Source of the DNA: Saprospiraceae bacterium
GTDB lineage: Bacteria > Bacteroidota > Bacteroidia > Chitinophagales > Saprospiraceae
Assembly: GCA_027008645.1 (NCBI GenBank)
Contig: JALVEE010000219.1
Location: 1 to 64,000, forward strand
Length of the DNA: 64,000 bases
Reading direction: 5' to 3'
Positions 1-8,758 of this stretch are shown here, piece by piece. Both the position numbers and the translations under genes were made by a program. Every line of letters starts with the position of its first letter. The stretch's first letter is position 1. The notes under the pieces were generated by a model. That model searched no databases. It saw only the letters and a list, made by a program, of their open reading frames with translations, and was not told the DNA's origin.

Positions 1-549
1 ATTAAAAAAGAATGCGATATTCCCATGATTTTGTTTCCGGGCAGTTCCTTTCAACTCAGTTACAAGGCTGATGCCTTACTATTGCTATCATTGATATCAG
101 GTAGAAATGCGGAGTTATTAATCGGCAAACATGTAGTTGTTGCACCATATCTTAAACTAAGCCCCTTGGAAATAATACCAACCGGATATATGTTGATAGA
201 CGGTGGAGTACCTACCACAGTGACATATATGTCCAATACCAATCCTATACCGGCAAACAAACCGGATATTGCCGCTAGTACTGCTATGGCAGGTGAACTT
301 CTCGGACTTCGCACTATATTTATGGATGCAGGTAGTGGAGCCCAAAATCCTATCTATAAAGAGATGATACAAGCGGTTTCCAACACCATAGATATTCCAT
401 TGATTATAGGTGGAGGAATCAAGACTCCTGAAAAAGCACATGAAAATGCAGAAGCAGGAGCTGACCTTATAGTCATCGGAGATATTATTGAAAAAACACC
501 GGAATTGCTACCTGAGTTAGCTGATTCTATTCATTCATTCAACAAATAA
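1..549 (+). CDS. Geranylgeranylglyceryl phosphate synthase family protein (5' end outside window)
   Basis: The reading frame is open from base 1, so the N-terminus lies outside the window and 182 residues are visible. The family joins a polyprenyl diphosphate to glycerol-1-phosphate in a TIM barrel; bacterial members occur in Bacteroidota and Firmicutes. Visible family hallmarks are GYMLIDGG, the phosphate-binding GGGIKTPEKA and a late GADLIVIGDIIEK segment. The first internal ATG at 25 is unlikely to be the start because the frame and the barrel fold continue upstream. It ends 6 bp before rsgA on the same strand, so the two are probably co-transcribed. The exact prenyl substrate cannot be read from the sequence. 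Confidence 0.88.
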   Translation: MKKECDIPMILFPGSSFQLSYKADALLLLSLISGRNAELLIGKHVVVAPYLKLSPLEIIPTGYMLIDGGVPTTVTYMSNTNPIPANKPDIAASTAMAGELLGLRTIFMDAGSGAQNPIYKEMIQAVSNTIDIPLIIGGGIKTPEKAHENAEAGADLIVIGDIIEKTPELLPELADSIHSFNK

Positions 550-555
550 TTTATT

Positions 556-1506
556 TTGGCGAACAATGCAGTAGTCATCAGATCAACCGGCTCTTGGTAT
601 GAAGTGGCAACAAAGGAAGGCGAAATCGTAAAATGCCGTATAAAAGGTAAATTCAGGCTTGAAGGAATGAAACTAACCAATCCTGTCGCTGTAGGTGATA
701 TCGTTGATATAGAAATAGAAGATGTAGAGGAAAAAACAGGAATTATAAAAAAAATACACCCTCGAAAAAATATTGTAGTACGCCAATCTCCCCGCAAAAA
801 ACACTTTCTTCATCTCCTCGCCAGTAATATTGACCAAGCAGTGCTAATCGTAACAATCAATAAACCAAAACTAAAACAAGGTTTCATAGATAGATTTTTG
901 TTAATGACAGAACCCTACAATATACCGGTTTCAATTGTATTTAATAAATCAGATCTTTACAATGAGGGGGATATGAGGGTTTTTGAATATCTCAATAGTA
1001 TCTATCAGGAGATTGGGTACAACTGCTATCTTTGTTCTGCAACTGAAAATACAGGAGTAGAAGAAATAAAAAGTCAACTTAAAAATAAAATCAGTTTAAT
1101 TGCAGGACAATCGGGAGTTGGCAAATCGACCTTGATAAATACCATTCAACCAAATCTTAATCTAAAAACAAATGAATTGAGCCAATATACCGGCAAAGGA
1201 CAACATACTACAACATTTGCCGAGATGTTTGATTTGGATTTCGGAGGTAAAATTATAGATACTCCCGGTATAAAAAATCTTAGTTTCAACAACCTAGAAG
1301 TCTTGGATGTTGCTCATAATTTCAGAGAATTTTTCCAAAAATCCGACCAATGCAAATATTCCAATTGCACTCATAGAAACGAACCCGGTTGCGCAGTCAA
1401 AAAAGCAATCGAAGAAGAAGAAATATCAGAATTGAGATACTATAATTATCTGCAGATTCTCGAAGAAATCGAAGCTCAAAATTATTGGGAAAGACACAAG
1501 ATGTGA
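556..1506 (+). CDS. rsgA: Ribosome small subunit-dependent GTPase A (RsgA)
   Basis: RsgA is a late-acting GTPase in 30S subunit assembly. The 316-residue protein shows the circularly permuted GTPase order: G4 NKSD near residue 130, then P-loop GQSGVGKST near 184, then G3 DTPG near 235. An N-terminal OB-fold precedes this, and a C-terminal zinc site has the spacing C-x4-C-x-H-x5-C (CKYSNCTHRNEPGC). Length is normal for the family. The only suitable start is TTG at 556; the next in-frame ATG would remove much of the OB-fold. It follows the GGGP synthase gene by 6 bp, and a hairpin lies 26 bp after the stop. Confidence 0.95.
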   Translation: MANNAVVIRSTGSWYEVATKEGEIVKCRIKGKFRLEGMKLTNPVAVGDIVDIEIEDVEEKTGIIKKIHPRKNIVVRQSPRKKHFLHLLASNIDQAVLIVTINKPKLKQGFIDRFLLMTEPYNIPVSIVFNKSDLYNEGDMRVFEYLNSIYQEIGYNCYLCSATENTGVEEIKSQLKNKISLIAGQSGVGKSTLINTIQPNLNLKTNELSQYTGKGQHTTTFAEMFDLDFGGKIIDTPGIKNLSFNNLEVLDVAHNFREFFQKSDQCKYSNCTHRNEPGCAVKKAIEEEEISELRYYNYLQILEEIEAQNYWERHKM

Positions 1507-1531
1507 AAACAAAGTGTTTTCTAATTCGATA

Positions 1532-1548
1532 AGAGGTTAAAAACCTCT
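1532..1548 (+). terminator. Hairpin downstream of rsgA
   Basis: A 7-bp perfect stem (AGAGGTT / AACCTCT) with a 3-base AAA loop follows the rsgA stop by about 25 bp. There is no T-run after it, so it is at best a weak intrinsic terminator or an mRNA 3' end hairpin. Confidence 0.35.
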
Positions 1549-1568
1549 ATCTCAGCTACTTTCACTAC

Positions 1569-1668
1569 CCTGAGCCGAAGTGTCTCCGACCTCTCGGCGA
1601 AACCACACTCACCAACCCTGAGCCATCCTTCTGTACAGCAGAACTCCGACCTTTTGACAAAACCAAAT
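1569..1668. repeat. Two degenerate direct repeats (about 50 bp each)
   Basis: Two consecutive degenerate copies share the blocks ACCCTGAGCC, CTCCGACCT and AAACCA in the same order, starting near 1569 and 1616. No frame is open through them. They resemble dispersed intergenic repeat debris between the rsgA end and the convergent plug gene; function unknown. Confidence 0.4.
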
Positions 1669-1686
1669 ATTTTATTACACACTACT

Positions 1687-2937
1687 CTACTCTATCACCT
1701 TTATTCCCACCAATCTGTCATATAGCCCACCAAATGGACGCAGGTAAACCAATATAGTATAATCGTTTTGTGTCTGATACCAAGAGCCCTCAAGATTGGA
1801 TAAATTGATATTTTCATCTTTGTCAACAGTGGCGTAATAATAGTCAAAAACTCCCTGTTTAAACAGGATTTTGCCGGTATATGCCTCCAATTCCTTATCG
1901 TACTTCAATTTATTTTCTTCGTACAGTTGCCAATCACAAAAACCACCAATCACATATACATCCTGATCCAGTAATGGCGCATTGGTTTTCAATGTAAAAC
2001 TTACATTTGTATATTCACTGCTAATGGCAGCATTGGGATTGTCGTGGTTAAGAAAAAGATAATTGCCATTTATATCTTTATGAAAGAAATAATTGCTAAA
2101 TCTCCGTATCTCATCCTCTTCCAATACAACTTCAACACCTCTTCTCCTGATATCTATTGATTGTATTTCCAAATTGGTATAGTGCAAACTTCTGGTGTCA
2201 AAATACCTGAATTCGTTCAGTGCTTCAAATACAAAAGGGTCAAATGCATCAAATTTGATATTGTCACCGACCAAATACTTCGGAGAAACATTACGTATGG
2301 CATCTATCCATTTATCATTTTGCAAAACCGTAACTTTTAGCTCTTTTAAGGGATCAACTATCCTAAAATTTTTATTGTTCAATACGATTTGAATACTCTG
2401 CGCTGTTCTATATCGCGATACATCTTTGGCATGATCCAATTCAGCCAATATTTTCAGTCTATTTTCAACCACCAAAAACCTTCTTGTAATAACAACATCA
2501 TCATTCTCGTCATATACTATCAATAAATAATTACCCGAAAGCAACCATTTTGTATTTTCATTAGGTAATCGCAGCCTGTAGTGAGTATATTGAAGCAGTG
2601 TAAAACTCGAACTCTTGCTATCCTTTATTTCTTCACCATTGAACCCGTCAAGAAAATCATCTTCTGATATTTCGTCGCTAATATTCCAGTCCATATCACA
2701 ATGAACAATCTTATAATAATAGTTCTTGCTATCACCATCGATATCGTCAAATTCAAAATACAAGGGTATGCCACTCAAGTTCGACACAGGATAAGAAAGG
2801 GGATTATTCCCTGCAAAAAACTTTACAGATTTTATATTTTCTTGATAAACATAATCCTCGTGATAAAAATCCTCTTGACTATTGGCAAAACCAAAAGCAA
2901 ACAAAAATAGAATAGCTATAAAAACCCGCATTGACAC
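1687..2937 (-). CDS. Type IX secretion system plug protein (DUF5103 family)
   Basis: The 416-residue protein starts with a signal peptide (cleavage near FANSQED) and matches the DUF5103 family, whose structurally characterised member plugs the periplasmic side of the SprA translocon of T9SS. Recognisable family features are the N-terminal IKSVKFF segment, the PLYFEFDD and YYYKIVHCDMDW segments, and a C-terminal domain with VYVIGGFCDWQLYEENKLKYD. Role in the cell (periplasm or outer membrane, with SprA) comes from family knowledge. It fits a window with six T9SS cargo candidates, though no other T9SS machinery gene is present. A conserved 19-bp leader motif lies 100 bp upstream of the ATG. Confidence 0.85.
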   Translation of the reverse strand: MSMRVFIAILFLFAFGFANSQEDFYHEDYVYQENIKSVKFFAGNNPLSYPVSNLSGIPLYFEFDDIDGDSKNYYYKIVHCDMDWNISDEISEDDFLDGFNGEEIKDSKSSSFTLLQYTHYRLRLPNENTKWLLSGNYLLIVYDENDDVVITRRFLVVENRLKILAELDHAKDVSRYRTAQSIQIVLNNKNFRIVDPLKELKVTVLQNDKWIDAIRNVSPKYLVGDNIKFDAFDPFVFEALNEFRYFDTRSLHYTNLEIQSIDIRRRGVEVVLEEDEIRRFSNYFFHKDINGNYLFLNHDNPNAAISSEYTNVSFTLKTNAPLLDQDVYVIGGFCDWQLYEENKLKYDKELEAYTGKILFKQGVFDYYYATVDKDENINLSNLEGSWYQTQNDYTILVYLRPFGGLYDRLVGIKVIE

Positions 2938-3037
2938 TACTATTATTTATAATAAAAAACTAAAACTACCTAAATCCATCCCGAATACACTCAAAAAGTC
3001 AAAAGATAACAAAAAGAATCAATTTCAAATTTGATGT

Positions 3038-3056
3038 GCTTTCGTGCAGACACTAT
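3038..3056 (-). promoter_or_regulatory. Leader motif copy 1 (upstream of T9SS plug gene)
   Basis: Read on the gene strand this is ATAGTGTCTGCACGAAAGC, 100 nt upstream of the plug ATG. Including the next 24 bases it matches the copy at 51619 in 38 of 43 positions. It is one of five copies in the window with the same orientation relative to the downstream gene; see findings. Confidence 0.55.
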
Positions 3057-3153
3057 ATTAACGCAAATCAACAATAAAATTATAAATATAACGCATTTAA
3101 CAATTATTTTATAATATCCCCAACCCTTTTTTCTTTTCTATCGTCTATACTAT

Positions 3154-3161
3154 TAGATTTG
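3154..3161 (+). promoter_or_regulatory. Bacteroidota -7 box for the LVIVD lipoprotein gene
   Basis: TAGATTTG is an exact match to the Bacteroidota -7 consensus TAnnTTTG and lies 24 nt before the ATG at 3186. No clear -33 TTTG is present at the expected distance. Confidence 0.4.
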
Positions 3162-3185
3162 ATTAAATAATAAAAAAATATAATT

Positions 3186-4451
3186 ATGAAACACTTAGCC
3201 TTTTTACCATCAATTATATCATTATTCAGTCTTGTGATTTTCTTACAATCCTGTAGTTTTGACGAATGTAAAGAAACTCGCAGATATGTGTATTACAGAC
3301 CAGTTCACAAAACCGTAGAGCAAATAAGGGATATAAAAATCCTGGGTCCTGAAGCTCTTAAAAATCCGGGCAAAATCTATGTTTACGGCGATTATTTATT
3401 TGTGAATGAAATCAACAGAGGAATACATATCTTTGACAATAGCGATGTCAATAATCCTGTAAATCTTTCTTTCATTTCTATATACGGAAATGTTGATTTG
3501 GCTATAAAAGACAATATACTTTATGCAGACAATTTATTTGATCTGATAAGTATTGATATCACAGATCCTAAAAACCCGCGTTTTGTAAATTCGGTTAAAG
3601 AAATATTCAAAAAAGTATATAGTTCCAATAGGAAGTATGTAGTAGAATATATACCAACGGATACATCTGTAGTCATTGATTGCTCAAATCCGTATTGGGT
3701 ATACCAATATTATGAAAGAGATGGAGGCGTTTACGTTTCTAATGATAAGTTGGGCGAAAGTGGTTCTTCTTGGAATCCTCCACCTAATCCAAACGGAGTT
3801 GGTGGTTCGATGGCAAGATTTACTATCTACAAAAATAGCCTATATACGATAAATAGAAGTAAAATAAATGTTTTTAATATCACTAATCCACAGGCTCCGT
3901 ATTTGACCAATACCGTTAATGTCGGTTGGGGGATTGAGACTCTTTTCCCATACAAAGACAATCTGTTTATCGGTTCAAATACAGGCATGTATATTTACAA
4001 TCTCCAAAACCCCAACACACCTACTTTCCAATTTCAATTCAGACACGGTAGAGCTTGTGATCCCGTATATGCTTTGGGGGATTATGCCTATGTGACTTTG
4101 CGTACGGGTACCAGATGTGGAGGTGATGCAAATCAATTGGACGTATTGGATATAAAAGACCTTAAAAATCCTAAACTTATCAAATCTTATCAAATGTCCA
4201 ACCCTCACGGACTAGGAGTGATTGGAGATAAATTGATTCTATGTGAAGGTGCATTTGGACTAAAGGTTTTGGATATAAAAGACAAAAAAAATATAACAGT
4301 TCAATCAAAAATCGAATCAGGAGACTTCTTTGACGTCATTCCTCTTAGTGAAGATGATATTATAGTGGTAGGCAAGACAGGTTTGTACCAGTACAAATTG
4401 GATAATTATCAGTTGAAAGAATTAAGCTTGATACCAATTGCATTAGAATAG
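3186..4451 (+). CDS. LVIVD-repeat beta-propeller lipoprotein
   Basis: The 421-residue protein begins with a lipoprotein signal ending in FLQSC (Cys 23), so it should be lipid-anchored in the envelope. The rest consists of repeats of about 45 residues with the pattern 'gdyLyv...ihiFDisdpknPv.', for example VYGDYLFVNEINRGIHIFD, SIDITDPKNPRFV, VFNITNPQAPYL, IYNLQNPNTPTF and VLDIKDLKNPKLI. These are LVIVD repeats, expected to form a beta-propeller. Ligand and function are unknown. It stands alone on the plus strand, divergent from the plug gene and about 100 bp before the sigma-factor operon. Confidence 0.82.
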   Translation: MKHLAFLPSIISLFSLVIFLQSCSFDECKETRRYVYYRPVHKTVEQIRDIKILGPEALKNPGKIYVYGDYLFVNEINRGIHIFDNSDVNNPVNLSFISIYGNVDLAIKDNILYADNLFDLISIDITDPKNPRFVNSVKEIFKKVYSSNRKYVVEYIPTDTSVVIDCSNPYWVYQYYERDGGVYVSNDKLGESGSSWNPPPNPNGVGGSMARFTIYKNSLYTINRSKINVFNITNPQAPYLTNTVNVGWGIETLFPYKDNLFIGSNTGMYIYNLQNPNTPTFQFQFRHGRACDPVYALGDYAYVTLRTGTRCGGDANQLDVLDIKDLKNPKLIKSYQMSNPHGLGVIGDKLILCEGAFGLKVLDIKDKKNITVQSKIESGDFFDVIPLSEDDIIVVGKTGLYQYKLDNYQLKELSLIPIALE

Positions 4452-4558
4452 GGTTGGTGATTTTCTTAGAGCAACAAGGTTATTCCGGCTATCCGAAGTA
4501 CAAAGTAATTTGATAGTGGATGGTGTAGAATTATTTTTACTTATAAAAAATTAAAAAA

Positions 4559-5323
4559 ATGACATATATTAAAAATTTTATTGCAATAATTATTTTGATT
4601 TGTATCTCAGTACAAGTTAATGCACAAAACAATGAAGTAACCAAAGATAAATTAGTATTAAAAAACGGAAGTATAATTTATGGCAAATTACTGAACTACA
4701 ATCCGGCAAAAACCATTGAATTCAAACTTGCGGACAACACCGTTTTGTCTATACCTGATTCAAATATTGTAAGTATTCAGACAAACTATATATCAGATCA
4801 AAACAATATGCAGGATAACAATACTAAAAGGTTTTATAGTTATGTCGCTTTCAATTTATCCCCGGGTAATAGTATTGTCAATAACAGATGGTACGGTAGT
4901 GGTATTTCGGGTACGGGTATTGGAGCGGAATATACGATGCAATTCCGCTTATCCAAGTATGTGTTTACAGGATTTGGGGCAGGGATACAGACATACAATA
5001 CATTCGAAAAAGCTATTTTTTACCCTGTTTTTGTTGATTTGATGACATTGGTTAAAAGCTCCAAATCCTCACCTTTTTTCAGATTACAATTGGGTTATAG
5101 CGCTATATCATCATCAAACGAAGATTATCTTACCGGTTATAAGGGTGGATTGATGTTTAATCCGGCTTTTGGGATAAAATTCGGGACAAAAAACCTGGAT
5201 TATACTCTGGATTTTAACTATAAATACCAAAAGGCATCTTTTGATTATAAATATGATAAAAGTTCCAGTACAAAAGATATTATTTACAGGAGATTTTCAT
5301 TTAGATTTGGAGTTTTATTTTAG
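4559..5323 (+). CDS. Exported protein, probable outer-membrane beta-barrel
   Basis: The 254-residue protein has a clear signal peptide (cleavage near VNAQNNE). Residues about 30-75 form a small beta-rich segment (LVLKNGSIIYGKLLNY...TVLSIPDSNIVSI), and the rest is alternating aromatic/glycine beta-strands ending in FSFRFGVLF, with a terminal Phe typical of outer-membrane barrels. It ends 11 bp before the ECF sigma gene and probably begins that operon. No specific family is recognised. Placing a barrel with an ECF sigma factor suggests envelope sensing or upkeep; this is inference. Confidence 0.6.
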   Translation: MTYIKNFIAIIILICISVQVNAQNNEVTKDKLVLKNGSIIYGKLLNYNPAKTIEFKLADNTVLSIPDSNIVSIQTNYISDQNNMQDNNTKRFYSYVAFNLSPGNSIVNNRWYGSGISGTGIGAEYTMQFRLSKYVFTGFGAGIQTYNTFEKAIFYPVFVDLMTLVKSSKSSPFFRLQLGYSAISSSNEDYLTGYKGGLMFNPAFGIKFGTKNLDYTLDFNYKYQKASFDYKYDKSSSTKDIIYRRFSFRFGVLF

Positions 5324-5334
5324 CAAAAGATTTT

Positions 5335-5874
5335 ATGAGCAAATATTCCGACAAGGATTTGATTGAAGCTTGCAAGAAAAATTCAAGGAAGCATCAAGAG
5401 ATTTTGTATCTAAAATATTTTGATACGATGTACGGAATGTGTTTGCGCCAGACATCAGATGAATCCGCATCTATGAGTATAGTGAATGACGGATTTCTAA
5501 AAGTCTTTAAAAATATAGAAAAATATCAATTCAAAGGCTCATTTGAAGGATGGATTAGAAAAATCATTTACAATAGTATGATAGACCATTTTAGAAATTC
5601 TTCAGGTAAGCAAAAATTTATTGAAATAGATAAGAAACTGAAATTTACGGAAATCGATACGAATATTGAGTACGAAGAACTATTGGAAATAGTGGACACC
5701 TTGCCGGAAAATAGTAAAAGCGTATTTATCATGTACGCTATCGAGGGTTATAATCACAGAGAAATAGCAACTATTAAAGGAATACCTGAGGGAACTTCCA
5801 AATGGTATCTGTCACAAGCCAAGAAAAAACTTAGGGAATTATTAAGCAAAAACAAACTGCAAAATATAATATAA
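5335..5874 (+). CDS. ECF-type RNA polymerase sigma-70 factor
   Basis: The 179-residue protein has sigma region 2 at about residues 20-85 (LYLKYFDTMYGMCLRQ ... FKGSFEGWIRKIIYNSMIDHFR) and region 4 at about 118-172 (LPENSKSVFIMYAIEGYNHREIA ... EGTSKWYLSQAKKKLRELL). Regions 1.1 and 3 are absent, as in extracytoplasmic-function sigma factors. It sits between an exported barrel protein (11 bp upstream) and a membrane-spanning protein with a short cytoplasmic head (7 bp downstream), which is a plausible anti-sigma partner. Target promoters are unknown. Confidence 0.92.
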   Translation: MSKYSDKDLIEACKKNSRKHQEILYLKYFDTMYGMCLRQTSDESASMSIVNDGFLKVFKNIEKYQFKGSFEGWIRKIIYNSMIDHFRNSSGKQKFIEIDKKLKFTEIDTNIEYEELLEIVDTLPENSKSVFIMYAIEGYNHREIATIKGIPEGTSKWYLSQAKKKLRELLSKNKLQNII

Positions 5875-5881
5875 AAACGAT

Positions 5882-7126
5882 ATGGGAAAAAGAGATTTTG
5901 ACAATAATTTGAAATATCAAGGTTGGGACCAAATGAGTACTATCCTCGATAAAGAAATGCCTGAAAAAAGAAGAAGCAAGAAGCTATTTTTTCTTATTTT
6001 TCTAATTCCTTCTTTACTGTTTTTAATAGTATCAGGTATAAATATCCTTGAAAATAAGAAACAAAATTCAAGTAAATTTCAAGTAAAGGCTCAAGTCCAA
6101 AAAACAAAAAACAATACAAAAAGCATCAAATCATATAATACCTATACTGGTGATAATAGTCAAACTATCGAAGAAAAATCAAATACAAATATTTCTGAAA
6201 AATCTTCAACAAAATCGAATAGCAATACTCATATTAATAATACACAAAAATATATAAAAACAAAGCAGAAACAAAGCAGAAAAGCACAAACCGTTAAAAA
6301 TGATTTCGCCCTGTCTGAATTCGATTCAAGTAGCTCAAATACCGCGACAAAACCGGTAAATACCAGATTGTCCAAGACATCGAAAAACGATTATATCACA
6401 AATGTATCAAAGCTAAATTCACTACCTGTCCCAGATCTACAAACAAAGCAAAATATTGTTTACAATCCAATAATAAAATTAAAAAAACGCAAAAATATAG
6501 ACTTATTTAACCCCTTTGCAGGAACAAAAATGTACATTTATTCCATAAAAGAAGAACCAAAAACTAAATTTGGTTTGGAAATCGGAAATAGGTTCTCATA
6601 CAGCACAAGATTTTTTACGGATATTTCATTGGCTTATACTCAATCACAAATCGTAAGGCAGCAAATAATACTGAGGACAAAATTTATTAGCTCTATGGAA
6701 AGTAGTAATTATCTTTCTGAAAAAGATAGTATAGTTCTGAATAATAGAAGTTCAGACTTAAAGTTCGGAACATTGCACTTAAGTTTGGATCAAGGCTATA
6801 GATTTAACAACAAACTCAGTACTGCTATCGGAATAAGTATAGACTATACTAAATTGGTAAACAAATACGATTTTTCAGATCCACCTTCTGATTCAATTGA
6901 AAAGTTGTCAGGCTCTACAGATATAACACTCGATAGAATCAGGTATTCATCTCAAATCAATATATCGTACCGGATATTGCAAAATTTATCATTCAATATC
7001 GGTTACAAGCATTATTTTAACACTATCTACAAGATAAAAAGCTCTAAAGATACCGGATACTCAACGACAATCAATAACAAAAACAAGGTCTATAAAACAT
7101 ATATCGGAATAAGGTTTTGGTTCTGA
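5882..7126 (+). CDS. Inner-membrane to outer-membrane protein with C-terminal barrel, candidate anti-sigma partner
   Basis: The 414-residue protein has a short cytoplasmic head (about 30 residues), one membrane segment at about 35-54 (LFFLIFLIPSLLFLIVSGI), a long Ser/Asn/Lys/Thr-rich low-complexity linker (about 60-185) and a C-terminal domain of about 200 residues with barrel-like strands (FGLEIGNRFSYSTRFFTDISLAY ... YKTYIGIRFWF) and a terminal Phe. This layout could span the periplasm. Immediate adjacency to an ECF sigma gene suggests that the head binds the sigma factor, but no known anti-sigma motif is visible. Confidence 0.6.
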   Translation: MGKRDFDNNLKYQGWDQMSTILDKEMPEKRRSKKLFFLIFLIPSLLFLIVSGINILENKKQNSSKFQVKAQVQKTKNNTKSIKSYNTYTGDNSQTIEEKSNTNISEKSSTKSNSNTHINNTQKYIKTKQKQSRKAQTVKNDFALSEFDSSSSNTATKPVNTRLSKTSKNDYITNVSKLNSLPVPDLQTKQNIVYNPIIKLKKRKNIDLFNPFAGTKMYIYSIKEEPKTKFGLEIGNRFSYSTRFFTDISLAYTQSQIVRQQIILRTKFISSMESSNYLSEKDSIVLNNRSSDLKFGTLHLSLDQGYRFNNKLSTAIGISIDYTKLVNKYDFSDPPSDSIEKLSGSTDITLDRIRYSSQINISYRILQNLSFNIGYKHYFNTIYKIKSSKDTGYSTTINNKNKVYKTYIGIRFWF

Positions 7127-7143
7127 TATATCCGAAAATAACA

Positions 7144-7173
7144 AAGGGCTTCAAGTCTTAACCTAAAGCCCTT
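7144..7173. terminator. Hairpin between convergent genes
   Basis: AAGGGCTT (7144-7151) pairs perfectly with AAGCCCTT (7166-7173) across a 14-base loop, 18 bp after the stop of the sigma operon. It lies between convergent transcription units and could end transcription from the left; no strong T-run follows. Confidence 0.4.
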
Positions 7174-7294
7174 ATAAAAGCAGAGTTTTTATAACTTACA
7201 CGTCAAAATTTCACTTTATTATCAAATAATTTCGGTGATTTGTCTTGTAAGACACGGATTAAATCAAAAAGGTTGGGTAAAAAGGTGTTTTTTT

Positions 7295-8608
7295 TTACGT
7301 TGACACCATTTGCATCAATAAAGTAGTGATGATAGCCCCTAATGTACCCACAGCATAGCCCAAAACAGCAAGTATTACTCCTACAGTGGCCAAAGAGGGG
7401 TGAAATGCCGCTGCGACTATTGGGGCAGATGCCGCTCCACCAACATTTGCCTGACTACCTACAGCCAAGAAAAAGTATGGTGCTTTTATCAATTTGGCAA
7501 CTATAATCAAAAGTAAGGCGTGTACCGACATCCATACCAGACCGATAACGATAAGCCCTTTATTGGCAAATATCAATGTTAAATCCATTTTCATACCTAT
7601 CGTCACTACTAAAATATAGATGAATACACTTCCAAACTTGCTCGCTCCTGCTCCTTCATAATTTCTTGCCGGAGTGAAGGAAAGGGTGATAGCTATAATA
7701 GTGGATATGCTTATCATCCAAAAGAATTCGGACTGTAAAAATGTGAACATATTTCTGGTGGTTTCCGAATCAATACCTTTGACAAAAGATTTAAAAACCT
7801 CACTTAAATATCCTCCTGCAAAATGAGCAAATCCAACAGTTGAAAATGCTATGGTTGCCAAAATAATTAGATCTGTCAATGAAGGATTTCTTTCAACTTT
7901 CTTTGAGAAAGTAGTTACTTTTTTCTTTAATGCTTCAATAGCCGAAAGGTCTGAATTCAACCAATTGTCAATCTTTTTTGAGCGACCTATCCCAAATAGC
8001 AAAACAGCCATCCATAAATTCGCAACTACAATATCCACAAATACCATACCTCCATATAATTTCTGATTATAGCCGTAAATCTCCAACATCGCAGTTTGAT
8101 TGGCTCCTCCTCCAATCCAACTACCGGCTAATGTAGATAACCCACGCCAAACAGCATCCGGACCTGCACCACCAACAGTTTCAGGCGAAACCAAAGAAAT
8201 CAGATAAACCGCTACCGGACCACCCAGAATGATACCCACAGTTCCCGTAAAAAACATAATCAATGCCTTAGGTCCAAGGTTAAATACCGCTTTTAAATCT
8301 ATGCTCAATGTCATCAGTACTAGTGCTGCCGGCAATAAATACCTGCTGGATACATAATACAGACTGGTTTTGTGGTGTACCAAAACTTCAGCTCCATTTT
8401 TGATTTCAGTGGTATCCCATTCCGGAGCTATTAAGCCCAATGTAGTTAGCAAAGCCGGAATCATATATGCCATAAATAGTCCGGGAATAAACTTATAAAA
8501 CTTTTCCCAAAATCCACCTTTTAGTGACTCTGTGTAAAATACAAACCCCAAACTCAACATCAATAATCCAAAGACAACGGTATCATTAGTAAACACAGGT
8601 GCAGACAT
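7295..8608 (-). CDS. DUF819 family integral membrane protein (putative transporter)
   Basis: The 437-residue protein is almost entirely hydrophobic, with about 11-12 membrane segments and a charged cytoplasmic loop in the middle (LSAIEALKKKVTTFSKKVERNP). Conserved DUF819 features are WRGLSTLAGSWIGGGANQTAMLE in the first half and QANVGGAASAPIVAAAFHPSLA in the second, probably pseudo-symmetric repeats. The family resembles secondary carriers and its substrate is not known. It follows the DUF1015 gene on the same strand, but a 91-bp mobile repeat has inserted between the two. Confidence 0.85.
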   Translation of the reverse strand: MSAPVFTNDTVVFGLLMLSLGFVFYTESLKGGFWEKFYKFIPGLFMAYMIPALLTTLGLIAPEWDTTEIKNGAEVLVHHKTSLYYVSSRYLLPAALVLMTLSIDLKAVFNLGPKALIMFFTGTVGIILGGPVAVYLISLVSPETVGGAGPDAVWRGLSTLAGSWIGGGANQTAMLEIYGYNQKLYGGMVFVDIVVANLWMAVLLFGIGRSKKIDNWLNSDLSAIEALKKKVTTFSKKVERNPSLTDLIILATIAFSTVGFAHFAGGYLSEVFKSFVKGIDSETTRNMFTFLQSEFFWMISISTIIAITLSFTPARNYEGAGASKFGSVFIYILVVTIGMKMDLTLIFANKGLIVIGLVWMSVHALLLIIVAKLIKAPYFFLAVGSQANVGGAASAPIVAAAFHPSLATVGVILAVLGYAVGTLGAIITTLLMQMVST

Positions 8609-8651
8609 ACTTAATTTTTTTTTGAACCCAAATATAAAATAAAATTTCTAA

Positions 8652-8758
8652 TTTCTATCAGATGTATTTCATTTTTTCGCTTCTCCCATTCTTCACCTCT
8701 GACTCCTAAAGGAAGAATCATCCCATAATGCGAAAAAATGAAATGTGTCCTTTCTATC
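8652..8758. mobile_element. MITE copy A with 8-bp target duplication
   Basis: The element is 8660-8750 (91 bp). Its arms ATTTCATTTTTTCGC and GCGAAAAAATGAAAT form a 15-bp perfect terminal inverted repeat. It is flanked by TTTCTATC at 8652-8659 and again at 8751-8758, an exact 8-bp direct repeat expected of a target duplication. The core contains CTCTGACTCCTAAAGGA, shared with copy B at 41180. It has no coding capacity. The right duplication contains the stop codon of the DUF1015 gene. Confidence 0.85.
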
